Positions 23,901 to 35,900 of a DNA stretch of 64,000 nucleotides are shown piece after piece. Location of the stretch: the NCBI RefSeq assembly GCF_964355755.1, contig NC_092673.1:9431001-9495000 (forward strand). Direction: 5' to 3'. This DNA is from Antedon mediterranea. Lineage: Eukaryota; Echinodermata; Crinoidea; Comatulida; Antedonidae. The translations under genes were made by a program, and so were the position numbers. Under the pieces are notes generated by a model that was not told the origin of the DNA, did not search any database, and saw nothing but the letters and a program-made list of their open reading frames with translations. How positions within the stretch are numbered: the first letter of the stretch is position 1; every line of letters begins with the position of its first letter.

Positions 23901-26900
23901 CACTGATCAAAGAGAAGGGCTAACTAAACTATATATAAAAGCAGTTTTAAATAAAAGCAGTTTTAACTCTGGCATCATTTATTATAAGACCATGGGATGG
24001 TGGAGGCATTTTTTATGCCATGGCAGATTATTTCCTAATTCCAACATTTGAAATGAATACAAACAGTAACATAGTAACCACACAACAAGTATTGATTTTA
24101 AAGGGTAAATATTAAATAAATTAATAGTCCTCCTACAGACTAGAGAATAGTGCATAATTCAGTTTTATCTGCTATATAATGACTGTACAAAGGAACAGGT
24201 CTCCTTTGCAAATAAGTGTCTTGATTTTTGTTATCTTTCAGACTGATTCTCGGAGAAGAATGCCAAAGTAGAAGCGAGTTGCTTGAACAACAAATAAACA
24301 ATAAATAAAAGTTTGAATAGATGTACTTCTAAACAATTAATTAAACACGGTAGGGTATGTGGGACATAAGACCTTAGCAAGGTAACATCCTTACCCCATT
24401 AGATGATAAATGAAGCTTATTAATATATCAAAACAATTAAAGTAAAAAGGGGTTGTACTTTTTGTCCGAATATTGTGTTGAATTGCCTTTTATTTTAGGT
24501 CCTAGTTTAACATCATAACATACTGTACAGTAGTCTGATGAGAGTTTTAACTTGTTTTGTTGCAACCCTAATTCCTATTACAATACTGTAGCGTAAAGCT
24601 CTGTCTACACTATCAAACTTTATGTGACAAAAAAATGTGATGTGCCCATATATGGACATAATGATGTCATATCACTACCATATTTGGGCACATCACACTT
24701 TTTTTGTCAAACTAGTTTGATAGTGTAGATATAGCTTAATGCTATGTAGCATTTCCCTGCTAACATGTAATTTGCTCACTAGTTTACATAGTATTAGTGT
24801 AGCATTCACCCACTAGCATTCAAATGCTAGTGTAGCATTCACCCACTACCATTCAAATGCTAGTGTAGCATTCACCCACTAGCATTTGAATGCTAGTGTA
24901 GCATTCACCCACTAGCATTTGAATGCTAGTGTAGCATTCACCCACTAGCATTCGAATGCTAGTGTAGCATTCACCCACTAGCATTCGAATGCTAGTGCTA
25001 CCATTCGCATGCTTAAGCTCATTTAAATAATTCGGCTCCCTGGAAGGCTTAGCGAATGCTTAGCGAATGCTAAGCATTCGAAGGCTAAATTCAGTCATTG
25101 AATGCTTATATACCACTAGTATTCGAATGCTAAGTATAGCCCTTCGAATGCCAATAATAGCATTCCAGGAGTAGCATTCGAATGCTTTGTAAATGTTAAG
25201 CGAAGGCATTCAGCTTTGGTAAGGAATGCCAAACTCAATGGAAATTTCATAGAAATTGACCAACAAGAACTGAATGGAATGCAAAAATGTTAAAGAAACT
25301 AGACCTACATTTTATGTAAAAATATTATATTAAAATACTATATGGACCTTCTGCGATAATCGTCTTTAAACGGTTACAAATGTGAAAAATAAGTCGATTC
25401 TAATAATTTTAGCAGCCCGCTAAAATTCCAACATGCATCGCAGATTGATATTTTCATATTATGATGTGATTCACTCACTTCGATCGATCGCGTAAAAGTG
25501 TAAACAAATAAAAGAACCGTAACTTTTCGGCTAAAATACCAGGTCTTCCCCAAATTGTATTTAACGGATTCTGCCAAAAAGGAAAGAAAATTAATTCAGC
25601 AACGCGAAAACTTCAGGCTAGGCCTGCAAAACTAAGCCTAACTAAGCTAGGCCTAAACGTCTACGAGTAAACTGTCGATACGAGTTACCCGAAGTAGTGC
25701 ATTGTTTTTCTCTTTTTATCACAATTAACCTTAGAACGCACATTTAAGACAAGAAATGACCTGGTTTAATGTTTTTAAAATTATATGCATTATTTTTACA
25801 AAATGTCAAAAAGTGTAGGTCTAGTTTATTGAACTTTCCATCTTTCAAAAAAAAAACTAATGTATATTAGATAAGGGCCACTCTTGTTTATTCTTATTGA
25901 GAAAAATGAAGGAGCTGATACACGTATAAAAGAACTATCGAATACTGTCTGAGAAATCTAATCAACAGTTACTGCTGGAAAATCCACAGCAACCAATTGT
26001 TGAAGATGTCATCACAAAAAAAACTATAATAAAGAGTCTTAATGTAAAAAAAAACCGATGGCCAAGTCATAGGCATCATCTGCATGCATTATATTTTACC
26101 GATATAAAACTCGATATATGTTATATTACATTGCCAACAACAAGTTGAATATCTACTGCTGGGTCAGGTGTAGCTGGCCTTCCTTGTATTGTAATAAGTC
26201 TGCCTAGTTAGGCGTTGCATTCACCTTACCTTGCGAAGAATAATATACAAATAACTACTAATTAATGATTCCTTGGCCATAAAATATTCACTTAGGTCTT
26301 AGGTCGTTTAAATTAACAGAAGAATTTCTATCAATAAGCCTACATTAATAATAATAATATTATCAGGTAGGCCGAATAATAATTCTTCGAGCCGAATCAC
26401 CGGATGTTTGCCGCGTCGTGTGTAACAGGTTACTACCGGAGTATTAACCAATCACAAACAGTCTTTTATCACATCTAGGGAGGACTAATAACAAATGAGG
26501 GTGCTATGTATGCATAGTTTAAATAGTTCAGTTGATTAATTTCTTCAAGCAAGTTCCGTGGCACAGCGCATGAAGCGTTGTTTTGTGATGGAGTGACAAT
26601 TTCATCGCAAGTTCAAGTCCCAGTAGATGACTTTTGTTTATTTATCGCCAAACACGAGTGTTGGCACATGAAAATTACACAGTATATATATTTAATGACA
26701 GGGACACGATATTTACGCGAAAATTACTCAGTCAATATCATCGTACTCGAGGATATATACGATTTACGATCCTCGCAGCGGTAGTCATGTGATGCAGTTT
26801 CAACCAATCACGTTCATGTATTTACATAGGCTATGTATATTTAATGATAAATTAATGGTATTTATTATACCTGGCTTATTTTGACAGTTAGCCTACAACA

Positions 26901-29900
26901 GACAGATTATATAGTAGAGTAGGAAATGGGGGTTCCCATGCACCCCAGTGGTATATTTTTTTAATGTTGTTTTTCTATAATCCCAAGTATGTCTAGTAAC
27001 CAGATCAGGTTGTTAACATTTTCAAATCGTGGGGTTGTTTCTGACCCATTTAGTCGGCCATGTTGGTTTTAACAAATTAACATTTTTTCATCATTTTATC
27101 ATTTCACACCAAAACTCCGGACTGATTTCCGGAGACACCCCAGGGTTTATGACCATTTAAATGTCGAGAAACTCCGAAGATACCCCTTTCACACCAACCT
27201 AGCAACACCGGGGTTTATAAAATAATATTGTAAATGTCGCCCTCTATTTTGTTTGTTTACATAGCGACGATCATTAGAATCATTTTAATTAATATTTTTA
27301 ATTTAATTCAAAAGTAATATAATGTTTTATTGATACTATACTTATTATTTTTTAAACCCGCTATATATTTTGTACAAATATTTAAAGTATTTTGAAATAA
27401 AATAAAGCATTGAGTGATCGTGTGAGGATGACCTTTTGACCTAAAACTCCGGAGTTTTGATGTTGGTACCTTTCACACCAAAACACAGGGGTGTCCCCGC
27501 AGTTCGCTCTCTGGAGAATGTTCAGCTGTTCAACCCCGCAGTTTTAAACTCCGGAGTTGCTTGATTTTACCTTTTACACTGAAACAGTGGGGCGTCAACT
27601 CCGGAGTGTCTCTGGAGTTTTGCTTTTGGTGTGAAAGAGGTAGTATACTGTAATATTTGTGGTAAACAGTATGTCGGGGAAACAAAAAACATGCTCCGTA
27701 TGAGAATGACACAATACAGATCAGCTATCAAAACATTGAAGCTTGATCAACCTGTAGCCGAATATTTTAATTCAGCTGGTCACTCGATTGCAAATTTCAG
27801 AGTTATTGCAATATAGACCACGTCAAATGTTAAATGGAGACAAAACTAGCAAACACAAAGAAAACCACTGTGAATTACTACTTAAAACCACAAAACTCTC
27901 AGATCGGTAAAATTACTCCAATGACTACCTAAATTTCAGTTCCAATATTAACCACCATAAAGGGTCTTTCACACCTGTTCCGGCACGGTTCCAGTCCGGC
28001 GCCGGAAAATCCAATCGGACATAAAATGTTTCGTTTTTACGCGGCTACGCGCATATCGATTGGCGCATAGCCGCGTGAAAACGAAACATTGATGTTTGAT
28101 TCGCCGGACCGGAACCGTGCCGGAACAGGTGTGAAAGACCCTTAAAGCTGTTTCTTAGTTTTATTCCAACATTTTTTTACTACCATTACCAAGCTATCTT
28201 TTTCCACCTTTACTATAATATATCTGTCTATCTTCGTCCAAGAACCTTCCCTGCACTGATGAAGGGCTAGTGTTGCCCGCTTGCACTGGTGAAGGGCTAG
28301 TGTTGCCCGAAAGCTTTATCGTTTTGATATCGGTAAAATATAAGATTTTACAACCCCTTGGGAAGGATATTTTATTCGATGGAATATATTTCTCTTAGCG
28401 CTTCGCGCTTCGGATGTGGAAATCTGAGAGAATGAGTGCTGTTCCTCCGTACCACGCCGAGAATGTTAAAGTTAGCAGAGCTTTCGGGCAACACTATACT
28501 TTTTCTCATTCTCACAGATTTCCTCATCTTTATCGTTTAAAATTAATTAATTAAATTTTAGTATATCACCGGGCGGTTTAGAATTACTGTTCTTTGCCTG
28601 ATTTGTATATTAAATATATATATATATGAAATAAGTATAGCTTTTGAAAATTGTAATTTTTAATCCAGGAACAAAATCCTAATATGAATGATAAAACAAC
28701 AGAGCAGTTAAAGATTGAAGAATATATTACAGAGTTAGAGATTGAGCTAAAAGAAGCAAAAGAACAAATTGAAGAGTTAAAGGTATTTATAAATACACAT
28801 ACACAAGTACACATCCTCAAAGGATTTGTGACTAAAGTTTAGAAAATTGGACTTTTAGAAATGCACCACCTCATTCATCAAGCAAAATTTTACTTGGCGT
28901 AGGCCTAGAGGTAGAAATCAAAACAGTTGTTTGACTATCATTTTTTCTATCCAGTTTCTTTGTTTTTTAAACTGTTGAAAGCATGTTGTGTTTTTTGCTC
29001 ACATTGAATTTGTTTTTTAAAATTGTCTAACCTCTCAGTATTGTCTGAAACATTGACACTAAAAAATGTAATTTACTAATTGATATCTTCTGATGTAGCA
29101 TGTTCCAAAGTGGATTGATTATAAAGCATGGAATAACATGCTTTCAGAAAAACTGATACTTGAAACAGAGCTGATAGATATGAAAGAAAAAAGATTTGAG
29201 GAATCCAAAAAATTATCTGAGCTACAACAGGAACATGAAGATGTTCAAAGCAAACTGGGATTTGCTGTCCAAAAGTCTGAAATGGATGGCTTGAAGAAGA
29301 AACTTCAATTAGAAGAGGAGAAAATGATGCTTCGAGTTGATGTGGATGGTAAGTTGAGGTCATCATCCATAAAAGAAAAGGAACTGAAGAAGGAGCTTGA
29401 TGAACAGAAGAGAATTATCCATGAGAGTGAAATAATGATAAATCAGTTGCAAAATAATCTCAGGTAGGCCATTTTTTTATATTTATTATATTGAATGAAA
29501 ATATAATGTGAATCTTTGTGTTCCAAACAACATATTGATCATTGATGTTAAACACATTTTTTTCAAAAACAAAGTAGTCGAGTCAAACTGCTTATGACCC
29601 CAAAAAAATTGCAAGAAAATATTTTTTTATGAATTATAATAAAATATTGTCTAAAAAAACATAGGCCCTATATTTTCATATTTTTACCCGACTAAAGGCT
29701 ATAAAAAGATTCTTGGGATTCATCATCTATATTTCATTTAAGTTTTCTTTCTCAAAAGCCTATTATCAAAACGTCTGAAATAGCTAACTTTTTAGAAGAA
29801 ATTGAAACAAATAGTATGATTAATTCAATAAAATTATGTTTAGATCAAAGGAAAATGAGGTGAGCAGCTTAAATCAAGAACTAGCAATCTTGTTGAGCGA

Positions 29901-32900
29901 AAATGTGCAAATAAAACAAACTCTAGAGACAATTACAGTTGACAACAACAATAAGGTAAACAGTTACATGTCACATTGATCATACTTTGCAGGGCCGTAA
30001 CCAGGTTTGACGGCGGGTGGATCGTTAAGTTGTTTAGTGGAACCAAGGGGCGGATCCAGGATATTGAAATAGGGGTGGCGTAGCTTTGCGAGCGAAGCGA
30101 GCAAACATTGGCTGGGGGCCAGGGGGCCGGCAAGGGCCCCCGGTCGGGATCCAGGGGCCGACGGCCCCTGGAAATTTTGGCGTTCTAGCGCATTGTAAGT
30201 CGTTTAAAACGATTTACAAACATCTCATAATGTCATTTACCAAACACTCTAAAGCTCGCAAATTACGACATGTGGAATATGCAGCTGATACTTACCTAGG
30301 GTACCAAAAGCAAGCTAACAACTTGCCTGTACTTTACATCTAAATTTTTACAACGCGACGATGTTTTTCACCTTTTAAGCCGATTTTCCACTAGGCGAAT
30401 TTGTTCGCTTTATATTATAAACTATATAATACCTAGGCCGGTATTATTTTTTTACACGCGCGCCGGGTCGATCGCGGTCACTGTACTTGGCATGCAGCTA
30501 AAGTAAAATGACGTCAAGTTAAAGCGGGTCGTCACAGAGTCTCATGAATATTAATGAAGCAAACTTGCTGAGAGTGTTTTCACCACGCAACACATGCGAC
30601 GCGAGATTTATCGAAACTCGACTCCGAGCCATCGACTGACGGTCATGTTTTTGACAATTAAAATCACGGTATATTCAACGACCTGGTACGATCGTTTAAA
30701 AATTAGCGGTCCGGCTCGATTACATTATATTTAGTGATTTGAAAAAAACAAAACACCTCTTTTGTCATGATGTCATCGCGATGTGTTTATGAGAATCATC
30801 GACGGGAAAGCAAATAAAACAACAAGGGTCATGAAATGCTGCAACATTGTTAATATTTTAATAGTAATACGTTTTAATAAAATTTAGCCCTAACGGGATA
30901 ATTTTCATAGGCACTACAGTCCTAGCCTTTGTTTTTATTGTACTTAATAAATGGGCGCGTAGTATAGTAGCACTGACCATGTGGCTTCATCAACTCTGTT
31001 GATCGTCTGAGGTACCGCTACTCTACAATACGGGAGTGACGATCACAAAGGATGCCGACCTGCTTAGTGGAACGCAACCAAGCTCACCACGTGGCTTTTA
31101 TCAACTTGCTCCTTTTACACTTAACTGTGAATGATCGTTGGTAACGCTGTTACGCTAGAGATTGATAGTACACAAAGGATGTCGACGTACATGCTTGGTG
31201 GAATGCGATCAAGCTGACGATGTCCTCCGACGTACTATTTTCACTATGAAAATGTGCAAACCATCGGTGATTGATGACCGTCGAAACGATACGTGTTTTT
31301 AAAATCTATTTAATTTTTTTTTTAAATACGCCCCCGCTAGATCCGCCACTGGAACCATACCCTCGAGTTTTTTTTCTCTATAGGCCTATGGCCGCAAATC
31401 GCATTTCCGGCTATTCTTTTTTGTTTATGAACTATATTTTTGGTGTAATTTCCAGCCCACAAATTTCAATTGCCGACCTTAATATTGCCGACCTTAGAGG
31501 ACGGCATTCTCTTGCCGACCGAAATTAGGCTAGATCCCTCCTCCTTTCAAGCCTCCTAGCAACAACATGGTACATTAGGGATCGTATCATTGAGACTTTA
31601 ACAGGCATATTCACCATCATGTGGTGTTTAGGTAAAAAACCATGGAATTAAGATGATCCCTGAATTCACTCAACCATTGCATCTTGCACTTGCGTGTGAG
31701 CTGCATGCTTTCTCTATCAAGCAGCTGACTGGGCACGTCACACACGCACGCGGAGACCTGTGTAGGGGAATACCCTGTTATGTCAACCAAACAACAACTA
31801 TGCTCTGTGTACAGCGCGCTAGCTCCAGAACCACGATGTTCAGCAGTTATCAAATAGAACTTATCTTGTAAATTTTAGTGTTAGGTTTTTATATTTTAGT
31901 TAAAATATATATATATATATATTAATTAAATTTATTAAGGCTTGACTAGGCCTGTAGTGAACAATCGTCGTGTTGTGTTAGTATGCCCAGCAAAAAAAAA
32001 GTGGGAGGCCAAGCGGAACTCGCTGTTCAGCGGGGGATCGTACGATCCCCCGATCCCCCCCTGGTTACGGGCCTGCTTTGTTGGAGGCCTAGAAAATATG
32101 AAAGTTACTGTACCGCCATGGTTCCTAAATATATTTTGTTTGTTGTTAATCAAAAGTACTTCACTGTTAAATTAATACTGATCATGTTCTAATAATTAGC
32201 GATTAAAATTATTTTTTATGTATATGTTTTGTACGAAAACGGAAAGTGATATCAATGCGCAAAATTTCGTCTGCTCCTCAAATACTCTCTTGTCAATGGC
32301 CTTTGTTACCGAGACGTGTGCAACTTGACTAAAAGCTCGACTTCATTAAATTGAAGTGCAAACCTTGACTACTTCGTTTATGAATCAAATTTAAAGTAAT
32401 AGCTCGAACTACGACTTATTCAAGTCCAACTTCGAACTATGACTAAAGTCCGGTTTAAGAATACGGTCGTAAGAGTCTGTTTACCATCAACAGACATCAG
32501 CTATCATCAACTCACTGTCCAAATACTGTAGTGGATTACTGTCAACAAACTTATTTAGATTCAAACCTGTATTCCTGGATATTTTATGCCTTTGAATTCA
32601 TCATATTTCATTTAGAGGCCTACCTAAGTGTTTGCTAAAATAAATAAATATAATATATGTTTAATTTATCCAGGTTTTTATGTGATTAATGGAGTGAGTG
32701 GTATGTTCAGTTTTCTGTCGGATTATGTGATAAATTCTCTTTTCATGTTTTTGTATTATATTTGAGGGTGTAGACTTACATAATAAATGTTTTTACAAAT
32801 GACACAAGTCTATAATTACTATAATAACATATGATGTTGGTTAATATATTAGTCCAGGAAATCTGTTTAGTGGAACATATATTTGAGGTCAATATGCCTA

Positions 32901-35900
32901 AAATTGGTAATAATCAATAATATTTAACAATATAAACCAAACATTAGTCGTAGTTCGTGGATGTCATTTTGATTCATAAACTGAACTTCAACTAAAATTT
33001 ACTAAATTAGGCCAACCTTGACTAAATCAAGATATATTTTGAACAGCAGGCTAAATTGCCGACTAATGATTTTTTAACAAGGTTTTTAAAAAATGTAACA
33101 GATTAGTTATGGTATTACTATTAGTAATATTAAATAATAATAAAATATTGTAATCCACTATTAAAATAGATATAGTAGACCAGTCGGATCTGGAGGCAGG
33201 TGTCACTTTTCTGCAGAATGTTCTTAACCAACCTTATGCACTTTTTGACGTAGATTACGAATCTGGTTGTTGATCGGACTAAAATATAATCATTTAAAAA
33301 CTTGTTTTTTTGAAAACCTAATTTAATCGAAATAATATATATTTAGAAAATAGAGGGTGCACTTTCTACATAATTTATGATAATTTAAAGTAAGTTTGAT
33401 TAAAAGAGGTTTCGTTGCTGTTAGCTTTATTCACGTAAAATGTGAAAATCAGTTATAATTCGGGTCTGCTTTATATGCTGGAATTGTTTTAGTAATACAC
33501 TGTGTAGTATAAAGTTAGTTAGAACTTTCCATTTTTGCATTTTCAGCGATCAAAATTGATATTGTCTAGTCCCCGAAGACGAATGCTTCCAGCGTACGAC
33601 GTATGTAAGCAAAGGACGTTTAAACCGCGATGACCGCATATAATCCACTCAAGTGACTCTTCATATCTCGAAAATGCCCCTCTCCGTCACGATCAACATT
33701 CATATTCGTATTCTATAGCCAAAATTACCCCAGAAAAAATAGATGAAGTAAATTCTGCAAAAAGTGACACCTATACCTCAAATACGACTGGTCTATAGAT
33801 TGACTTATTGAATTTATTGATTGAAATTAAAACTGATAGTGTATTGATGTATGTGACAGTTTGTGGAGGTTGGAGCATTAACAACACACCTACAGGAGGC
33901 AAAACCTAGAAACAAGAAAACTAGGTTTGAGTTAGAGCACATGCTATCCTTAGTTAGCAAAGACAAAGAAGTGGTAGGTCAGGACCACTCGAATGAATTA
34001 TGTACAATCATGCCTAAGGTAGGCTAATGTTTTTAATCTATTAACTGTACCATGACTGTAATAAATAAAATAGTAACAAATAGAAACTGTTATTAATTTT
34101 GTTGAATTTAGCAAATAAATAAATTCCTTTCATTTGATTGGACAATTGTCGGTCACATGGTGTGCAATAGTACGCACTATTAAACGATCGTTTAATAGTA
34201 CTTTTTAAACATTTTTGTGTACGAAAAAAAAACATTTTGCGGGTAAAAAAAAAAATCGCCACCTATTGCCTTGCCTCTGTTTTGTTTGTAAACACCACTG
34301 AGATATGCAGCAGCAGCAGATTTTTGTGTACGATTTGGAGATATATATATACTAATTTCATTGAAAAAGGCATTTAAATTTAGCTTTAGATCGTTTTTGG
34401 ATTTTGATTAATTAATGGGGACATCCCTACAAGACGTGGAATCGTTGGAAAAAACATAATTAGCCTATATATGAGTTTCAGTTGCCTGTCGAAGTTTCAT
34501 ATTGCTGCAGCCTAGCTGGGCCTAGGCCTGTTCGTATTAGGCTAGGACTAGGTGTTTTAGCCTGGCAAGGCCTAGGATTGTTTGATTGTTTGTTGACATA
34601 ATTAACACTACAGTAGGTTTGTTTATAAAATCCATATAAATAATAATATTTAATATAATTATTAAAAACCAAATGTTATTGTTACTGTTTTAATCAATGT
34701 GAATCAAATGTAGACATTGGATAGGCCTACCTTTTATGTGATTCAAATGAGAGGAATCTATTTAAATGTTATATAAAACAAATAATGAATTTATATTCGT
34801 GTAATAGTACATAAGGGCATTTGGTGAATGATGAAAGGTTATATTTCAACACGGCTTGCGCCTTGTTGAAATAATAACCTTTCATCATTCACCTCATGCC
34901 ATTTGTATCATTACACTCATAAATGAACATGCTTCCACAGCATACTCATGAGACATCAACTATTATTAGTTCATGAGGCATCAACTATCATTAGTTCATG
35001 AGGCATAAAAAAACTCCTTAAACTATACATTCCTTTCTATTAACATTTAGTTTTAGTTATCTGTAAGCGCCTTGAAATTGTTTGATAAGGCGCAATATAA
35101 ATGGGTGTATGTTATGTATTGGTATAGAGTATTTTATCTGTACAGCTAAAAATGAATCATAAAGACCTGTATCAAAACAATACATGTGGAAAGGACAAAA
35201 CAGTACAATGTTATTTGTGGGAGGGGCAGCATCAAAACGTAGCTATTCTTTGGGTCAATAGACAAGTCTGGCAAATCGCGAAAATTTCTAGTATTTAACA
35301 CTTTGTAAATAAATCGTAAAAAATATAAATGTTAATTTTTTTTATTGTTTCTTTTGTTTATCTGGAAAATGTCCAGGCTAAACATTTTGGCAAATTTAAC
35401 CCTAAGACAGGTCAAATAAGCAATTGAAGTGACGGTACCTATCTCTTGTATGTTCTCTTCTTCTTAACCTATTTCTTTCCACTGCAGGACGAAGGCCTCT
35501 TCACCAATTTACCATTCACTTCTGTCTCTAGCTACTCTTTGCCATGCCACCATGTGTTGTTAGTTCATCCCTCCATCTCATCTTTTGTCTCCCTCTGCCT
35601 CTTTTTGTAGGTTCTTGAAGTCCAATTTGTCAGTCTGACTGTCCAGATGTTGTCACATCTCCTGGCCAGATGTCATGCCCACCTCTATTTCTTTGAGCTG
35701 CTTATTATGGCCTGAACTCCTGATTTAAATCTGAGATTTGTATTTGACACTTTATCCATCTTTGTGACACCTATTAGTACTCTTTCCATTACCCTTTCTG
35801 TTACTCTCAGCCTTTTTTCGAGACGCTTAGTAATGGTCCATGTTTCCGAACTGTAGATAAGGGTTGGTATGATGCATTGGTTGAAGACCTTTCTTTTCAA

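Larger units (their letters stand above)
23101..25224. mobile_element. 2.1-kb terminal-inverted-repeat element rich in GAATGC words
   Basis: The ends CCTTACCAAAGC[AT]GAATGC and their complement GGCATTCAGCTTTGGTAAGG bound a region full of GAATGC/GCATTC words, which lie in arrays at 23140-23470 and 24790-25200. The middle (23500-24580) is ordinary AT-rich DNA without a transposase frame. A 143-bp hairpin MITE (24595-24737) is nested in it. Flanking target duplications are not obvious, so the superfamily is unknown. Confidence 0.72.
26044..28668. other. Intron with repeats
   Basis: Holds a tRNA-like SINE head (26553-26628), a CTCCGGAG element copy (27100-27640), a Penelope endonuclease fragment (27640-27816), a palindromic MITE (27961-28142) and a hammerhead-like tandem (28253-28325). 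Nothing gene-like was seen outside these. Confidence 0.65.

Noticed and set aside
23278-24995. Spaced repeats considered as a CRISPR array
   Set aside because: Units are contiguous palindromic minisatellites without unique spacers, in an animal genome.
29076-29366. 96-codon minus frame
   Set aside because: Antisense shadow of coiled-coil exon 8.
30086-30343. 85-codon plus frame in a GC-rich patch
   Set aside because: It lies across the terminus of a non-autonomous element and has no recognisable motif.
35145-35300. Possible extra exon of the coiled-coil gene starting LKMNHKDLYQNN
   Set aside because: Open for about 50 codons after a CAG, but it has no heptad character and no good donor in phase.
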